Notes under the pieces: model-generated | What the model was told of the DNA's origin: nothing | What the model saw: only the letters and a program-made list of their open reading frames with translations | Databases searched by the model: none | Shown: positions 22,901 through 34,612 of the stretch, piece after piece | How the letters are laid out: every line of letters begins with the position of its first letter | Position numbering within the stretch: the first letter of the stretch is position 1 | Program-made: the position numbers and the translations under genes | Source of the DNA: Antedon mediterranea | Lineage: Eukaryota; Echinodermata; Crinoidea; Comatulida; Antedonidae | Reading direction: 5' to 3' | NCBI RefSeq assembly: GCF_964355755.1 | Contig: NC_092676.1 | Coordinates: forward strand, 1,594,288 to 1,658,287 | Length of the DNA: 64,000 nucleotides

Positions 22901-25900
22901 CTATGAATTTTGTGATCAAGTACACCAAGTGTCTGTCAATTGTTTGTACGATTTACTAGCAATGCATATATATGTAAATAATCTTAAAGGAGTTTGTATC
23001 TAGCCGGCACAAACAAACAAGCCTCTTTGAAACTAGAAATCAAACACCTATATAATAAACCATAAATAATTTATTTGATCATGATTGGGGTAGGGTGTGG
23101 CAGGGCTTTCAGAATAGTATTTTTTTGGTGTTAACCTTGCATTCACACTTCTGTAACTCCTAAGAACTATGAGTATAGTATTTGAACTCTACATTGTATT
23201 CATATTGTACTGTAGTAAACTTTCAACCAAATACATAACAGTTTCCACCTGTCCAAGATTCAAGTAAATAGAATAAAGGTCAACAAAGAATGAGTTCTTT
23301 GCAATTGGCATATATCCCAAATTACCTATTAAGCAAGTAATTCATTGACTGATATTTAATTTCAGTCTCTTTAGAAAGTCATCAACATGGTCTAGAAAAA
23401 AAAGAAACAGGTGAAAACATTGAATGAGAACATTGAGTGGGTGTGGTCTATTAGTGGATATGGTTTGAGTGAGTGGGTGTGGTCTATTAGTGGATATGGT
23501 TTGAGTGAGTCTTTGTAAATTACATTTTGAGGATGTAAAAAGTTGAAATATTGTAATGCACATATGAAATAAAAATCAAATCAGGACTTGAAAATTATCT
23601 ATAAAAATGTAATAAATATCAATTTTCAATACAGTAGATTAGAACCCCCCCCCCCCCCCCACCCCTGAGAAAAAAACAAGGACTATTATATGTTTTAACA
23701 CTACAGCCAACCCCTATTCAGGGGACACTTTGTTGGGCTCCTTCAGGACACTGTGACTTTGTTAAGCTCTGTCTACACTATCAATCTTTATGTGAAAAAA
23801 AGGTGTTTTTTGATAGTGTAGACCCAAAGTGTCTCTATACTTATAGAGATTGCACTGTATTTCTATTGTATATATATATACAGGCCACAAACAACAACAT
23901 TAAACAAAATGATTAACAATAGGTACTATTGAATATAGATGCTGTTTTTCTTGTATATATGTTGGTAGCAACTGATGCATGTAACAAACACTTGTCCCAA
24001 AAATAAAACTTGGCACGGATGGTGAAGAGAAGCGATTAAATTTTGAAATTGGCAGAGAACCAAAATACTTTTGTAAGCTGATGAATCATGTGGTGCAAAT
24101 CAGAGGATTTAATCAGATGTCCCTCAGGAAATCCTCTATAAATAAGATTCTAATTCTCTCAAATCCTTCAAATCTTGTCTTCTTGATTATTTAATAATTT
24201 ATGCTCTGTTTTATGGTGTTGATGGTTCAGTAAGTAGATACTTCTTAATTCTTGGTTGGTCTTCTGGACAAGATTTTCATGCAAGCTAACTTAATTCAGA
24301 CATACAGTACTAACTACTATTAGAATAGCATAACAATTCTGACAAAAAATCTTTAATTTGTCCTACTATGTTTTGAATGGTCACTAGCCCATGGGTGTAA
24401 ACTTACGATGGAGAAGGTGTGGCATAACACAGAGGCTTAAGGCCTATGGTTCGGGAACCCTAAATGGCCCTCAAACGCTGGAGACCTTGGCCGTTTTTGA
24501 CTTTTTTCGACATATTTTAATGCCTGTTTTTTCCTCCGGGCACTGCTCTGGGGGTTTAGGGAATCTGCTTTTCCAATTTTGTGTGGCCCTATACCTTTTC
24601 CAATTGAGTGTGGCCCTATACCTTTTCCAATTGAGTGTGGCCCTATACCTTTTCCAATTGAGTGTGGCCCTATACCTTTTCCAATTGAGTGTGGCCCTAT
24701 ACCTTTTCCAATTGAGTGTGGCCCTATACCTTTTCCAATTGAGTGTGGCCCTATACCTTTTCCAATTGTGTGTGGCCCTATACCTTTTCCAATTGAGTGT
24801 GGCCCTATACCTTTTCCAATTGAGTGTGGCCCTATACCTTTTCCAATTGAGTGTGGCCCTATACCTTTTCCAATTGTGTGTGGCCCTATACCTTTTCCAA
24901 TTGAGTGTGGCCCTATACCTTTTCCAATTGAGTGTGGCCCTATACCTTTTCCAATTGAGTGTGGCCCTATACCTTTTCCAATTGTGTGTGGCCCTATACC
25001 TTTTCCAATTGTGTGTGGCCCTATACCTTTTCCAATTGTGTGTGGCCCTATACCTTTTCCAATTGAGTGTGGCCCTATACCTTTTCCAATTGTGTGTGGC
25101 CCTATACCTTTTCCAATTGAGTGTGGCCCTATACCTTTTCCAATTGAGTGTGGCCCTATACCTTTTCCAATTGAGTGTGGCCCTATACCTTTTCCAATTG
25201 AGTGTGGCCCTATACCTTTTCCAATTGAGTGTGGCCCTATACCTTTTCCAATTGTGTGTGGCCCTATACCTTTTCCAATTGAGTGTGGCCCTATACCTTT
25301 TCCAATTGAGTGTGGCCCTATACCTTTTCCAATTGAGTGTGGCCCTATACTTTTTCCAATTGAGTGTGGCCTTATACCTTTTCCAATTGAGTGTGGCCCT
25401 ATACCTTTTCCAATTGTGTGTGGCCCTATACCTTTTCCAATTGAGTGTGGCCCTATACCTTTTTTGCATCTTTTTTTAGAAAATTGTTGTACTCTTTAAT
25501 GTTGTTAGAATGTTTTTACTCTTCCTTTTTCTAAAATGTTGTCTTGCACAGTGTACTACTATACATACTGTTTTTGACACAGATCTTTGTTTCTTTGTGA
25601 AAGAATATTCTACATTGTCTGTCTAATGTCAGATTTTACATTATATATATATGTGTCTATAGTTACAGGCTGGTTGGTTCTTCTTGTCCTGACAGTAGTA
25701 AGAACAGCAGCTTATAGCATTTGCTATGTGACAGCAGGTTAGTGATGCTGCATGTCTCCACGACTGTTGCATCAACCTAACATGAATGGATTTGTCTTTA
25801 TAACATGCTAGCATACTACATTATCTTGAAGCAACTTGCATATTTGCACATTCATTCATGTTTGCCGCCGTCAAAAGCCCTGGACAATGCTCCTCCTACT

Positions 25901-28900
25901 TTGTTTTTCAAGTACACCTTCTGAGAGTGATTTTTCTACAAATATTGTGCTTAGACATTGTGGTATTTGTAATGTATCAAGTTTTGATCTTATATGTATC
26001 AGAAAAGCTGGATTTTAGCAACTTTTTGCAACTCACAGCTAGCCCGAAAAAAAATATTGTGTACATTTAAAAGTAGCATTAATCTAAATGCAAACTTGAT
26101 GTTAATGGCTACCAGATGTCTCTAAGAAGAAGGTTACTTGAACCAGTACCAGTATGTGTTGAAAACATTATCTGGTTTTTCACACTTTCCCATGACTCTT
26201 TTTAATCTTCCACTTGGTTTTTAGGAGATATCTGTACTTGTTACATTGCAATCACTTCATATGGAGATAATGTATCAGTATAAACTCTTGCAAAAGTATG
26301 TCCAATGTCACCTGTCATTTAATTCTATGCAAATCTATGATACACAATGTAATGAAAACAGATTGTTATGTTTATGTTTTGGCGATGCTTAGTGTGCTAG
26401 GTTGGCGTTTATCAATCTTTTTGCTTAAGTCAAGATAGTTGAACCATGCTTAAGTAAAAACACTGTTATTTATCCAACTTTTTTAGCTTAAAGAATGGAC
26501 TAAGTAAGGTTAAAGAAAAGAATATGCACAAATATTTGCTTAGGTTATTTTGAAAAACAACATTATTGACTTAAAACAACAAAACAAAAGTTTAAATATT
26601 TGTTGTGTTAAGCATGTTTTGTAAATCTAACCCTCTATCTATTCAGTACCTACACTATTCTTAGGTAAAGGAAAACGAAAGTAAAAATATATTAAATAGT
26701 ACTAGAAATACACATTGTGATATTTCTACTTAATGATGTCATCATCACGAATTTATATCAAAAGAAAATGAAATTATTTCACAACACATCATAACAGTAT
26801 TAGTTATAAAAAGATTGAATAAATTATGATTATTCATAAGCAATAAATATGGCTAAATACAATAAAAACCCCTATTAAAGGACAATTTCAAGACCCAACA
26901 AAGTGTGCGAATAATAGGGATGTCTGAATTTGTGAGTTGTAGTGTTTAAATACCCCTCCACCCAAGAAAATTGTCCCAATAGGGTCTTTGGATTGGTTAG
27001 CTGTAGTGTTTAAACGTATATTCCCCCACCACTTCCACACAGGAAAGTGTCCTTTTCGTAGGGATGTCTGAACTGGTGAGCCTTAGTGTTTTAATATGTA
27101 TTTCTCCCTCCACACAGGGAAGTGTCTGTTTAATACAGGTGTCTGAATTGGTGAGCCTTAGTGTTTAAACACCTCCCCACTCCCCCTTCACACAGGAAAG
27201 TTTCCTCTTAATAGGGTATCTCTTGGATATGGTGGTAAAGGACAGCTTCTACTGTATTTTATACAACAAAGTACATTTCTGCGAATGTCATTGCATTCAC
27301 TAATCAGTAATACTGTAAGTAACATGTTTGTGAATGATTAAACATTCTTCTGTCAGAAATCATGTGGATCACATTAATGTGAATGTTTCTTCTTATGTTT
27401 CACCCTCAAGGTTAGCTGATGTTCTTTGCAAAATATGTAAGGTTATCCAACAAGTATGATTTATGATTTTTAGGTAGAATTTATTCTTTATCGTAACCAA
27501 TGCAATGTCTTTACGAGGCTTGTATACTAAGGTATATGATTGATACTGAATTTTTACCGTAAGGCTTTTAGGACAAAAAGGTTTACAAACAATGAAAATG
27601 CAAATCAGTTTCTAATGCGAGGAAATAAATAGAACAATTTAGAGATAACCATTTAAATGGCCGCATCACCATTTATCGAACACTACTTTTCCTACATCAA
27701 TGCAAAATCAAAAAATTTTACATCTCTCTGGCAAAATATAATACTTATTTGTTTACATTTTTATTTTTCGACAATGTTATTTTAAAGCTCTTTCTACTGT
27801 TCACCTATTGTACCTTTATTCTCTTTCTACACTATCAAACCTTATGTGACAAAAAAATGTGTCCAAACATGGTGGTAATATGCTCAAATATGGTAGTGAT
27901 ATGACATGTCCATACATGGCATACCACATTTTGTTGTCACTTAATTAAAGTTTGATAGTGTAGATAGAGCTGTAGGACCAAAAAATGCAACGTTCTGTTG
28001 TTTATATCAAAATATAACCGATTCCTAGTAGAAACACACCCTAAATCTCCTGTAGTTTGTTCTGTATCCATAACAAACATTTTAAAATGTCAGATTTGGT
28101 TTCCATAGGCTGGAACGCCTCTATCTTATTATGTATTTATGAACTATCTATTTTTAGATACAATTAAAAGAACTAATCTCCATTCATATACAAAACATAT
28201 TATGTTGCTGCATTATTAAACAGATAATAACAATAACAATCAATGTACCAATGTACAACAGATAGCATGGTGTAGTGTATTTATATATCGTTATATAGCC
28301 TACCGTGGCTAAAAAAGATTTTCTAAGTTGATCCCTAGCATTATGATGGAATACGAGTTTGGTAGTTAAATATTTATTTATTTTATATTATTTACTTAGT
28401 GCTATTGGCTTATCTCTTGTATAGATACGACTGGAAGTATTTCATTTTTAATGTTCATATTTAAGTATTGACATTTAAAAATAACCTTATAAGATGCTCT
28501 AAATTCAAAATTAAATTTGCAGAGGCTTGGATCAGCTCAGTGGGGATCTAGTGTGCCTGCTGTATTTATCATTTAGTGAGTGTTGTATATAATATGGTGG
28601 TTTCATGGTTCTGGTCAAAACAACCCAAACACACTTACAACTTTTGTGTAAACCCTTGTCTACACTATCATTATCAAACTTTATGTGACAAAAAGTATCC
28701 AAATATGGTAGTTATATTCCCAAATATGGTAGTGATATGACATCATCATGGTCATATATGGGCACATTACATTTTTTTTTGTCATGTAAAGTTTGATAGT
28801 GTGGACAAGGCTTTACAATTTATAGTAGTAAACAATTTTGACAGGAATTATTTTATACAAGTTCTAGTGACTGCTGATTAGTTGTCCATTATAAATTCAT

Positions 28901-31900
28901 ATATATGGTTGTCCTGTCATGTATATATATATAGAAAATTATATTATTTATATGAATTAAAACACTATATTTAAAATTAAAAACATTGTTATTATTAGAA
29001 TATTGTTGGGTAATGATAGAAACATAGGTGTCATCTAATAAAGGAGTCAGACCCTGAGTGAACAGGCTTCATTCCAAGAAATTGCTATCATGTTTAATGT
29101 AATAGCTCTGTATAGGGGGGAGGTGCTCTCATTGCCTCATCTTTTGGATAAGACAGTTAGCCGTTGGTCCAATCTACAACATTACATACAGTAGACCCTA
29201 CATTTGTATGGCTATAATAAGTTAAGCTACATTAATATATTGACATACCTGGATTGACATTATTCAGTATGTGGTATAAATACATTAAATGACATAACAT
29301 ATGCTATCAACACATGGTCATGTTGACTGATAGGCTATTGATTTAATAACATATTCATGTTGCTCATAAAGTTACTGTCTCATTACCAACATTATTGTAC
29401 CATTGGCATCATAGTATTAATAGAATTATATCATAAATGAATTATTTACATAGGTGGAACAGATCGAATAGAGTTAAGTTTCAGCAGTTTAAGTTTACAA
29501 TGTTCAGACCCTATACATATATCTACCATTCATGTAGCTGGCCTTTATAAATCATAAAACTTTGTGCAAAAGCAGGTAGATTTTTAAGTAGTGTATGAAC
29601 GGCGCCATACTGTAATGTAAAACATATAGAAAGTCTACTAAGTCAAGATATAATGTAGATTCATTTTCAATTTGTTTAGTATATTCTCAAGTGTGTAAAC
29701 TAATTAATATATACTGATGTATCCAAAGGTTGTAATAAGACATAGCGAACTGGATTACATCTATTTATTCATCAAGCAGTGGGATTTACAGAGAGAGAGA
29801 AAAAGGAGATATAACATTCAGTGTATTCATGATAAAATAAATTAACAGGCACAGAAGAAATATTAAACCGCTCGTTATATATAATGAAAATTAATTATTT
29901 AAAAATGATAAAGATGAGGAAATCTGTGAGAATGAGGAAAAAAGGTGCACCAACCAAGATTCGAACCTGTAAGCTTCTGCTTGATATGCCTATCCATTCA
30001 ACCACTGGGGCCCTCATTTATATATTGTATTTTATGATCTAAAACAGTACTGCTACCTATAAAGGTTATTTTATTTTCCATATTAATCAGAAGTTCACTC
30101 ATCCAAAAAACAAATATTAAAGGGGGTATGATGACAAACTAATAACACACCTTTGGATGTCCGACACCTTTGCATGCATCCAATCAAAAGTGACTCCTAC
30201 AATCAAATTATAATTAAAACTTTAATAATAAGCCTTGACTTGATCCAGGGTTTTATCATTCACACCCACCCTGGTAAAACGCTTGTTTGTTTACAAATTC
30301 CCTGGATGCGCTACTGTCGTACCACATGTTAATTTCAACACTTTGCATAATAATGTATTATAATAATGGGCTTTCATTACAATGCCAATATGTTTATCTT
30401 TTAAGTATCATCGAATATAATAATGTGTAGGTAGTGCTGTAGAATTTCTATGTCAAAGAAGTCCTAAATTTTAGTCTCTCAAATTGTGCTCAGAAGAATA
30501 GAATTTTTGAAGAGGGGTGGGCTCAGTATTTTTTGGGGGAGGGGGGTGGAGGGGGGGGGGGGTGTAAGAGTTGTACAAAAGTATGTTCAGTATTATTATC
30601 GGGAGAGTATGGTGGTACGATATTGATGTATCATTACATTAATGATGTATTCAGAATTGGAACTTTCTGTTTTACAATTTTTAAAAATATTTACTGTATA
30701 CTGTAAATAAAAACGAAAAAATAACAAAATTGTGATACAATAAACCTCTGTTTCACTACTCCAATACTTAATACCATAAACCAAATAATATTGATTGTTA
30801 TCTTTTCTTCTTGTTATCTTTTATCATACAATTTTTCTATATAATAATATTGAAGCGTTAAGTGTATTTTTGTACCGGTCACGGTTCAATGATCATGGAC
30901 TTGGATAAGTGCCAAATGTTTTTGCATGCACCACCAGCAGCAGCAGCAGCAGCTAATGAAATCTGCTTGCATCAACAATGCAGAATATCGATAACATACT
31001 TATTATTGCTCAGTGTGCAGCGCTATTGTTATTATAATTATGTTGCGTTAAAATCATATATCAAAGGGTACTGGTGGAAATTCCAAACAGTTAATTTTGT
31101 CAACAATAACAAACACTATCGTATTGTGTACCTTTCGTAAATGGTGATTACATTTTCCAGGGGCGGATCGAGGATGGAAGCAGGCGCACTCTGCCCCATT
31201 TGGCATCTGAAATTAAAACTACGTTTTGATTTCTATTTTTTACATACTATTATTATTATTTAAACAAATTCTGGATCCGGCCCTTTTTTCTGTCAAATAT
31301 TCCAACATTCACTATGATACCAAAAAAAATGAACGAAAATTTCCTTTGAAACATGGATTTTAGCCACTTAAAAGCAATCATCAGCTATCTCCGACACATT
31401 TGGCTGAAATAAAGATTTGGTAGCCTAATAATAAAAGTATACACAATTCTAGAGGAATAGTTGAATGGTATTAAACCATTGTGTCATGAGCTGCCCATTC
31501 AATAAACATTTTACAGCGAGCACATACTGGTAAATACTTGTAAACTTGCCAAATTCCATCCCATAATTGGGTCTAATACTACCTGCATATTATACAGATT
31601 TTAATATACATTTTAACTATTATTATTATTATTATTATCATTAATCTTATACAATAGAAGGTAAAGTAATTTAATAGAAATTTGAATTATTTCAATTTAT
31701 CAGTTGCATAATTTCAGCATTTATTACAAATAAACGCTGTTTGTTTTCTTTTTTCTTGCTGTTTTCCTTCATCTGCCTTAATCTGCCTTAATCTGCCTTA
31801 ATCTGTGTACACATAGCAAATGCTATTTTATTCCATGTATCATTATCTAAATATCAAAAGATGCTTTTTTTCAAAATCTTAAATAACAACTAATACTAGA

Positions 31901-33940
31901 AACCTAAAGAACGTTAAGAATTAGAAAAACCATCTGTTTAAAACTTGTGTCCTTAATTTTGATCCCTACTAATAGAAGATTAGAGAAAGCATATAGCTGT
32001 TGAAATGTCAGTAGCAGAACAAAGGTATGTTTATTCCTTTCCCTGGTTTTGCCAGCAAGATTTGCCAGACTTAATTGGGTCCAACCAGTGTTTAAAATGG
32101 TGTAAGAAAATTATACATAAAACAAGAGTAATCAATGGCTATTTTGTCAAATTTGATAAAAAAAAGTACAATATTATTTGACTCTTTTGTATTAATAGAT
32201 TAGTTTATTTCATAGTATTTCAATAATTTGGTACTTCACTTAGTTGTCCGGACTTTGCAAATTGAGAGATCTAACAGCGAATACCTGCATCTTTCAAAGG
32301 TATCAAAGCCTGTAGTGTATCTCTTCTTTATTTTCAACCTATGACCTTTGACACATAATATTTTCTAAGAAAGTTGACAGGAATCTCGTTCTTGGAATTC
32401 GTATTATGATTTATATTACTCTATCAATTTTCTTTTCACTGCTGCAACTCTGATTTGCTATTGTAAATTACTAAAGCAAATAACTATAAATATATTTTAT
32501 AAAATTAATCAAAATTTTGTATTGCATGTAAGTCTGTGCTAATTAGTTTTACAATCAATTCTTTGAAATGTGTAATATGCCTATAATTAATCATTTTTGT
32601 ACAAATACAATTTTCAGCATTTTATGCTGCAATGTACTTGATTATTGAATGAAGATACTGAGTATATAATTGGAAAACTCAGTTCATCTATTTTTGCTTT
32701 TTTTTTTGTGAAATTAAAATGAAAAAATGTTGTATTTTTTTTTAGGAAAAAGTTTAGTTTCTAAGAGAGTAAATAAATAAATATAAATTTATAGTAAATT
32801 TTGAGTTGACCAATCACAAGCAACAGTTCAGACAATTCATTGCGTTGTGATTGGCCAAAGTACTTTCTCTCTGCCTATTTTGATACAACTGGGAACCAGG
32901 CGAAGGAATAACTTATTTGTAATTAAACTATTTAGATTGAAATATTGAATGATGTTATTTAAGTACAGTACACAAATTTCATTTCGTTAACTTCCCATCA
33001 AGATATTTCCTAAAATACTTAACTTTAACCTTGATGTTTATTTTTGTTTTGTAGGTGACGTTGAAGAAGAAGTTCCTGAATGGGAAAAGGAACTTCAGCA
33101 AGAGCTTGAAGTAAGTTGATTTAGTTACTTATTAATTAAGTTCATATAGTCACTTTTTAAGTTCATATAGTCACTTTGTAACTTCATATAGTCACTTTGT
33201 AACTTCATATAGTCACTTTGTAACTTCATATAGTCACTTTTTAAGTTCATATAGCCAATGGTCATCACTTGGTCTGATTATTCAATCATTCTATTTTTAA
33301 TCGGAGAGGAAGAAATCCCACTGAGCATGCCCAGTAATTATAATCCAATTGATGACTCATCAAGTACTGATGTGTGATATTGCACATTGTTTCTAATCTT
33401 TCCTGTTTACAAAACATTAATATGAATAAAAAATGGATTAAATAGTTTATAAACTAATTCCTTCCGTGACACAAATAAAACAGGTCCAATTAAGATTCAT
33501 AATCAAATCATCGTCAGATGTACTACAAGTGGTATACAAACTAATTACATTATTAATTTTAACTTGGTATCATAACATAGCATCCCAGAAAATAATTTTA
33601 CCAATTTTTCACAATTGCTAGTTTAACATTTCAATACTGCTGGTTGGAATGTTGTTGTCTTGGACCTTGATCTGATAATTCTGACATGAATTAATGAATT
33701 TACCAACAAACTTGCTAGTTGTGTTGCTCATTTTGAGCAATAAATAAATAAATATCTAGCCCTGAAACCACGCCTTCTCTGTTTTCCTTTGAACTAGCTC
33801 CCTATATTATATATGTTGTTAAATTCCTGTAGGATTTTGAAGTAGTGGACGAGGCCGAGGGTGACGTCAACGATGAATGGGAGGATGAAATTAACCAGAT
33901 GCTAGAAGCAGAGGTAGAGGCAGACCAGCATAAAAACTAA
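17000..33940 (+). CDS. SYAP1: Synapse-associated protein 1 (BSD-domain protein)
   Basis: Nine exons: 17000-17267, 17573-17667, 18074-18214, 18444-18583, 19672-19763, 20223-20294, 21016-21210, 33055-33110, 33833-33940. Phases agree and give 388 residues (human 352). The N-terminus is acidic and low-complexity after [10 protein letters not shown]. Then come [52 protein letters not shown] and the BSD domain with its FW pair ([18 protein letters not shown]). The acidic tail has [19 protein letters not shown] and ends ADQHKN. SYAP1/BSTA is a cytoplasmic and Golgi-associated protein that aids mTORC2 phosphorylation of AKT in mammals. Exon 5 has a second in-frame donor at 19772, adding three codons. 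Intron 7 is 11.8 kb and repeat-rich. A tandem repeat starts inside the last codons. RPS4 is head-to-head. Confidence 0.96.
17863..17983. mobile_element. TTAA-type MITE, family 1 (internally deleted)
   Basis: TTAAAGCTCTGTCTACAC at the left and TTTGATATTGTAGACAGAGC then TTAA at the right, but only about 121 bp long. SYAP1 intron 2. Confidence 0.8.
18868..19624. repeat. 40-bp minisatellite in SYAP1 intron 4
   Basis: About 19 copies of a 40-bp unit (TTGTAAACTGTGTCAGATAG, then ACTAGGGACCAGATGTGAGC). The units are almost identical except at the edges; one copy near 19137 has lost CAGAT. It ends about 50 bp before exon 5. Confidence 0.95.
20348..20736. repeat. 81-bp tandem repeat in SYAP1 intron 6
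   Basis: Nearly five copies of an 81-bp unit containing AATAGTGATATACTCTACTG and GCTGTGGTTATCAGCGGATG. The last copy lacks the GGTTAATAAA segment. Confidence 0.95.
20794..20961. mobile_element. TTAA-type MITE, family 1, full copy
   Basis: Complete copy between TTAA sites in SYAP1 intron 6, ending 54 bp before exon 7. The internal ATATGGTAGTGATAT block is present twice. Confidence 0.85.
22140..22288 (-). mobile_element. tRNA-derived SINE fragment
   Basis: On the minus strand, GGTGTGTGGCGCAGTGTG (A-box region, 22263-22279) is followed by a B box GGTTCGAATCC (22233-22243). A body with a CAGGTG / CACCTGGG inverted pair then follows (plus strand: ACCAGGTACCC and ACACCTGGGTGGA). The box spacing and tRNA-like folding suit a tRNA-derived SINE head rather than a working tRNA, since no convincing 7-bp acceptor stem closes it. 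Confidence 0.65.
23645..23665. repeat. Poly-C tract
   Basis: A run of about sixteen C, then ACCCC, in SYAP1 intron 7; on the minus strand a poly-G stretch. Confidence 0.9.
23762..23825. mobile_element. MITE family 1, termini only
   Basis: TTAAGCTCTGTCTACACTAT is joined almost directly to TTTTTTGATAGTGTAGAC, an internal-deletion derivative of about 60 bp. Confidence 0.75.
24569..25462. repeat. 27-bp minisatellite, about 33 copies
   Basis: Unit TTTTCCAATTGAGTG + TGGCCCTATACC, highly homogeneous. Because 27 is divisible by three and the unit lacks in-frame stops, long open frames appear in two plus frames and one minus frame (up to 362 codons). None has a family resemblance, and all lie inside the SYAP1 intron, so no gene is called. 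Copies differ mainly at one base (GAGTG or GTGTG), giving a two-state pattern along the array. Confidence 0.95.
26871..27225. repeat. Degenerate ~100-bp tandem repeat
   Basis: Three to four diverged units sharing ATAGGGATGTCTGAA, GTGAGCCTTAGTGTTTAAA and CACACAGGAAAGTGTC. Related words occur near 23704 (CAACCCCTATTCAGGGGACA). Confidence 0.75.
27781..27972. mobile_element. MITE family 1 copy
   Basis: Contains CTACACTATCAAACCTTATG and TTTGATAGTGTAGATAGAGC. The left end looks duplicated (GCTCTTTCTAC at 27787 and CTCTTTCTAC at 27821). Confidence 0.75.
28649..28815. mobile_element. MITE family 1 copy
   Basis: TAAACCCTTGTCTACACTATC at the left end (broken as TAAACCC, TTGTCTACACTATC) and GATAGTGTGGACAAGGCTTTA at the right; termini diverged to GCCTTGTC. 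Confidence 0.75.
29943..30015 (-). mobile_element. tRNA-like SINE head or tRNA pseudogene
   Basis: Minus strand: GGCCCCAGTGGTTGAATGG (A-box region) and a B box GGTTCGAATCT about 35 bp later, ending near TTGGTGCACC. It looks like a 73-bp tRNA-sized unit but has poor arm pairing. Confidence 0.5.
30535..30563 (+). repeat. G-rich tract with quadruplex potential
   Basis: Runs of 5, 6 and 14 G separated by A or TGGA/T: enough G-runs of three or more for an intramolecular G-quadruplex on the transcribed RNA of SYAP1. Confidence 0.8.
33139..33252. repeat. 22-bp tandem repeat after SYAP1 exon 8
   Basis: About five copies of TTCATATAGTCACTTTGTAA (two with TTTTAAG), starting 29 bp after the donor of exon 8. 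Confidence 0.9.
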
Positions 33941-34190
33941 GGGTGTGTTCACACACCATGCTTACTGTAGCAGACCAACATGAAAACTAAGGATATGTTC
34001 AGACACACCATGCTTACTGTAGCAGCAGACCAACATGAAACTAAGGTTGTGTTCAGAAACCAGCCTTATTGTAGCAGCAGACCACCAACACAAAAACTAA
34101 GGGCATGTTCAGACACCAGGCTTACCTAGCAGCAGACTAACATAAATTCTAAGAGTGCGTTCAGACACACCAAACTTTGTGTAGAAGTAA
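33918..34190. repeat. Tandem repeat spanning the SYAP1 stop codon
   Basis: The last SYAP1 codons and stop (GCAGACCAGCATAAAAACTA) begin a unit of about 50 bp that recurs, diverging, four more times downstream (CAGACCAACATGAAAACTAA and similar, each followed by GGN.TGTTCAGACACC). Confidence 0.85.
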
Positions 34191-34612
34191 ATAATGTATT
34201 ATACACTGTATATAAAAACTGTGGAATTGTGGGAATTATATACAACTAGATATTTAACAGGTAACACTAGTGTCACACTATTTTGTAAGATTTCACTAAC
34301 TTATATTCTCATTTATTCGTTTCGAGTGTCAAATCCACACCATTGGTTGTCCACGTGTAAATACTGTACACAGAACAAGGATTTGTTAAGGAATGCATTT
34401 CAAAATTACTGATATTTGCATACATAAAGATGTTTGTCTTAATTCACTCTTCATGACTTGATATAATTAATAATTTATAATATATATTGCAATAAACTGA
34501 AAGTTATTAATACAATCATTAGAACACAGAAAATAACCACTTTAAAGAAAAGTGTCCAAAAAAAAAAATAAAAATAAATATATATACCGTATTTATGTGC
34601 CAGTATCCACCA

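Larger units (their letters stand above)
21211..33054 (+). other. Giant SYAP1 intron 7
   Basis: No additional coding exon was recognised in these 11.8 kb. It holds two tRNA-like SINE pieces, a 27-bp minisatellite, homopolymer C and G tracts, three family-1 MITEs, a degenerate repeat of about 100 bp (26871-27225) and otherwise AT-rich unique sequence. Other SYAP1 introns are 0.3-1.1 kb. Confidence 0.7.

Noticed and set aside
24391-25499. Open frames of 306-362 codons in both strands
   Set aside because: They are produced by a 27-bp repeat without stop codons, are open in several frames at once, have no family resemblance and lie in an intron of SYAP1.
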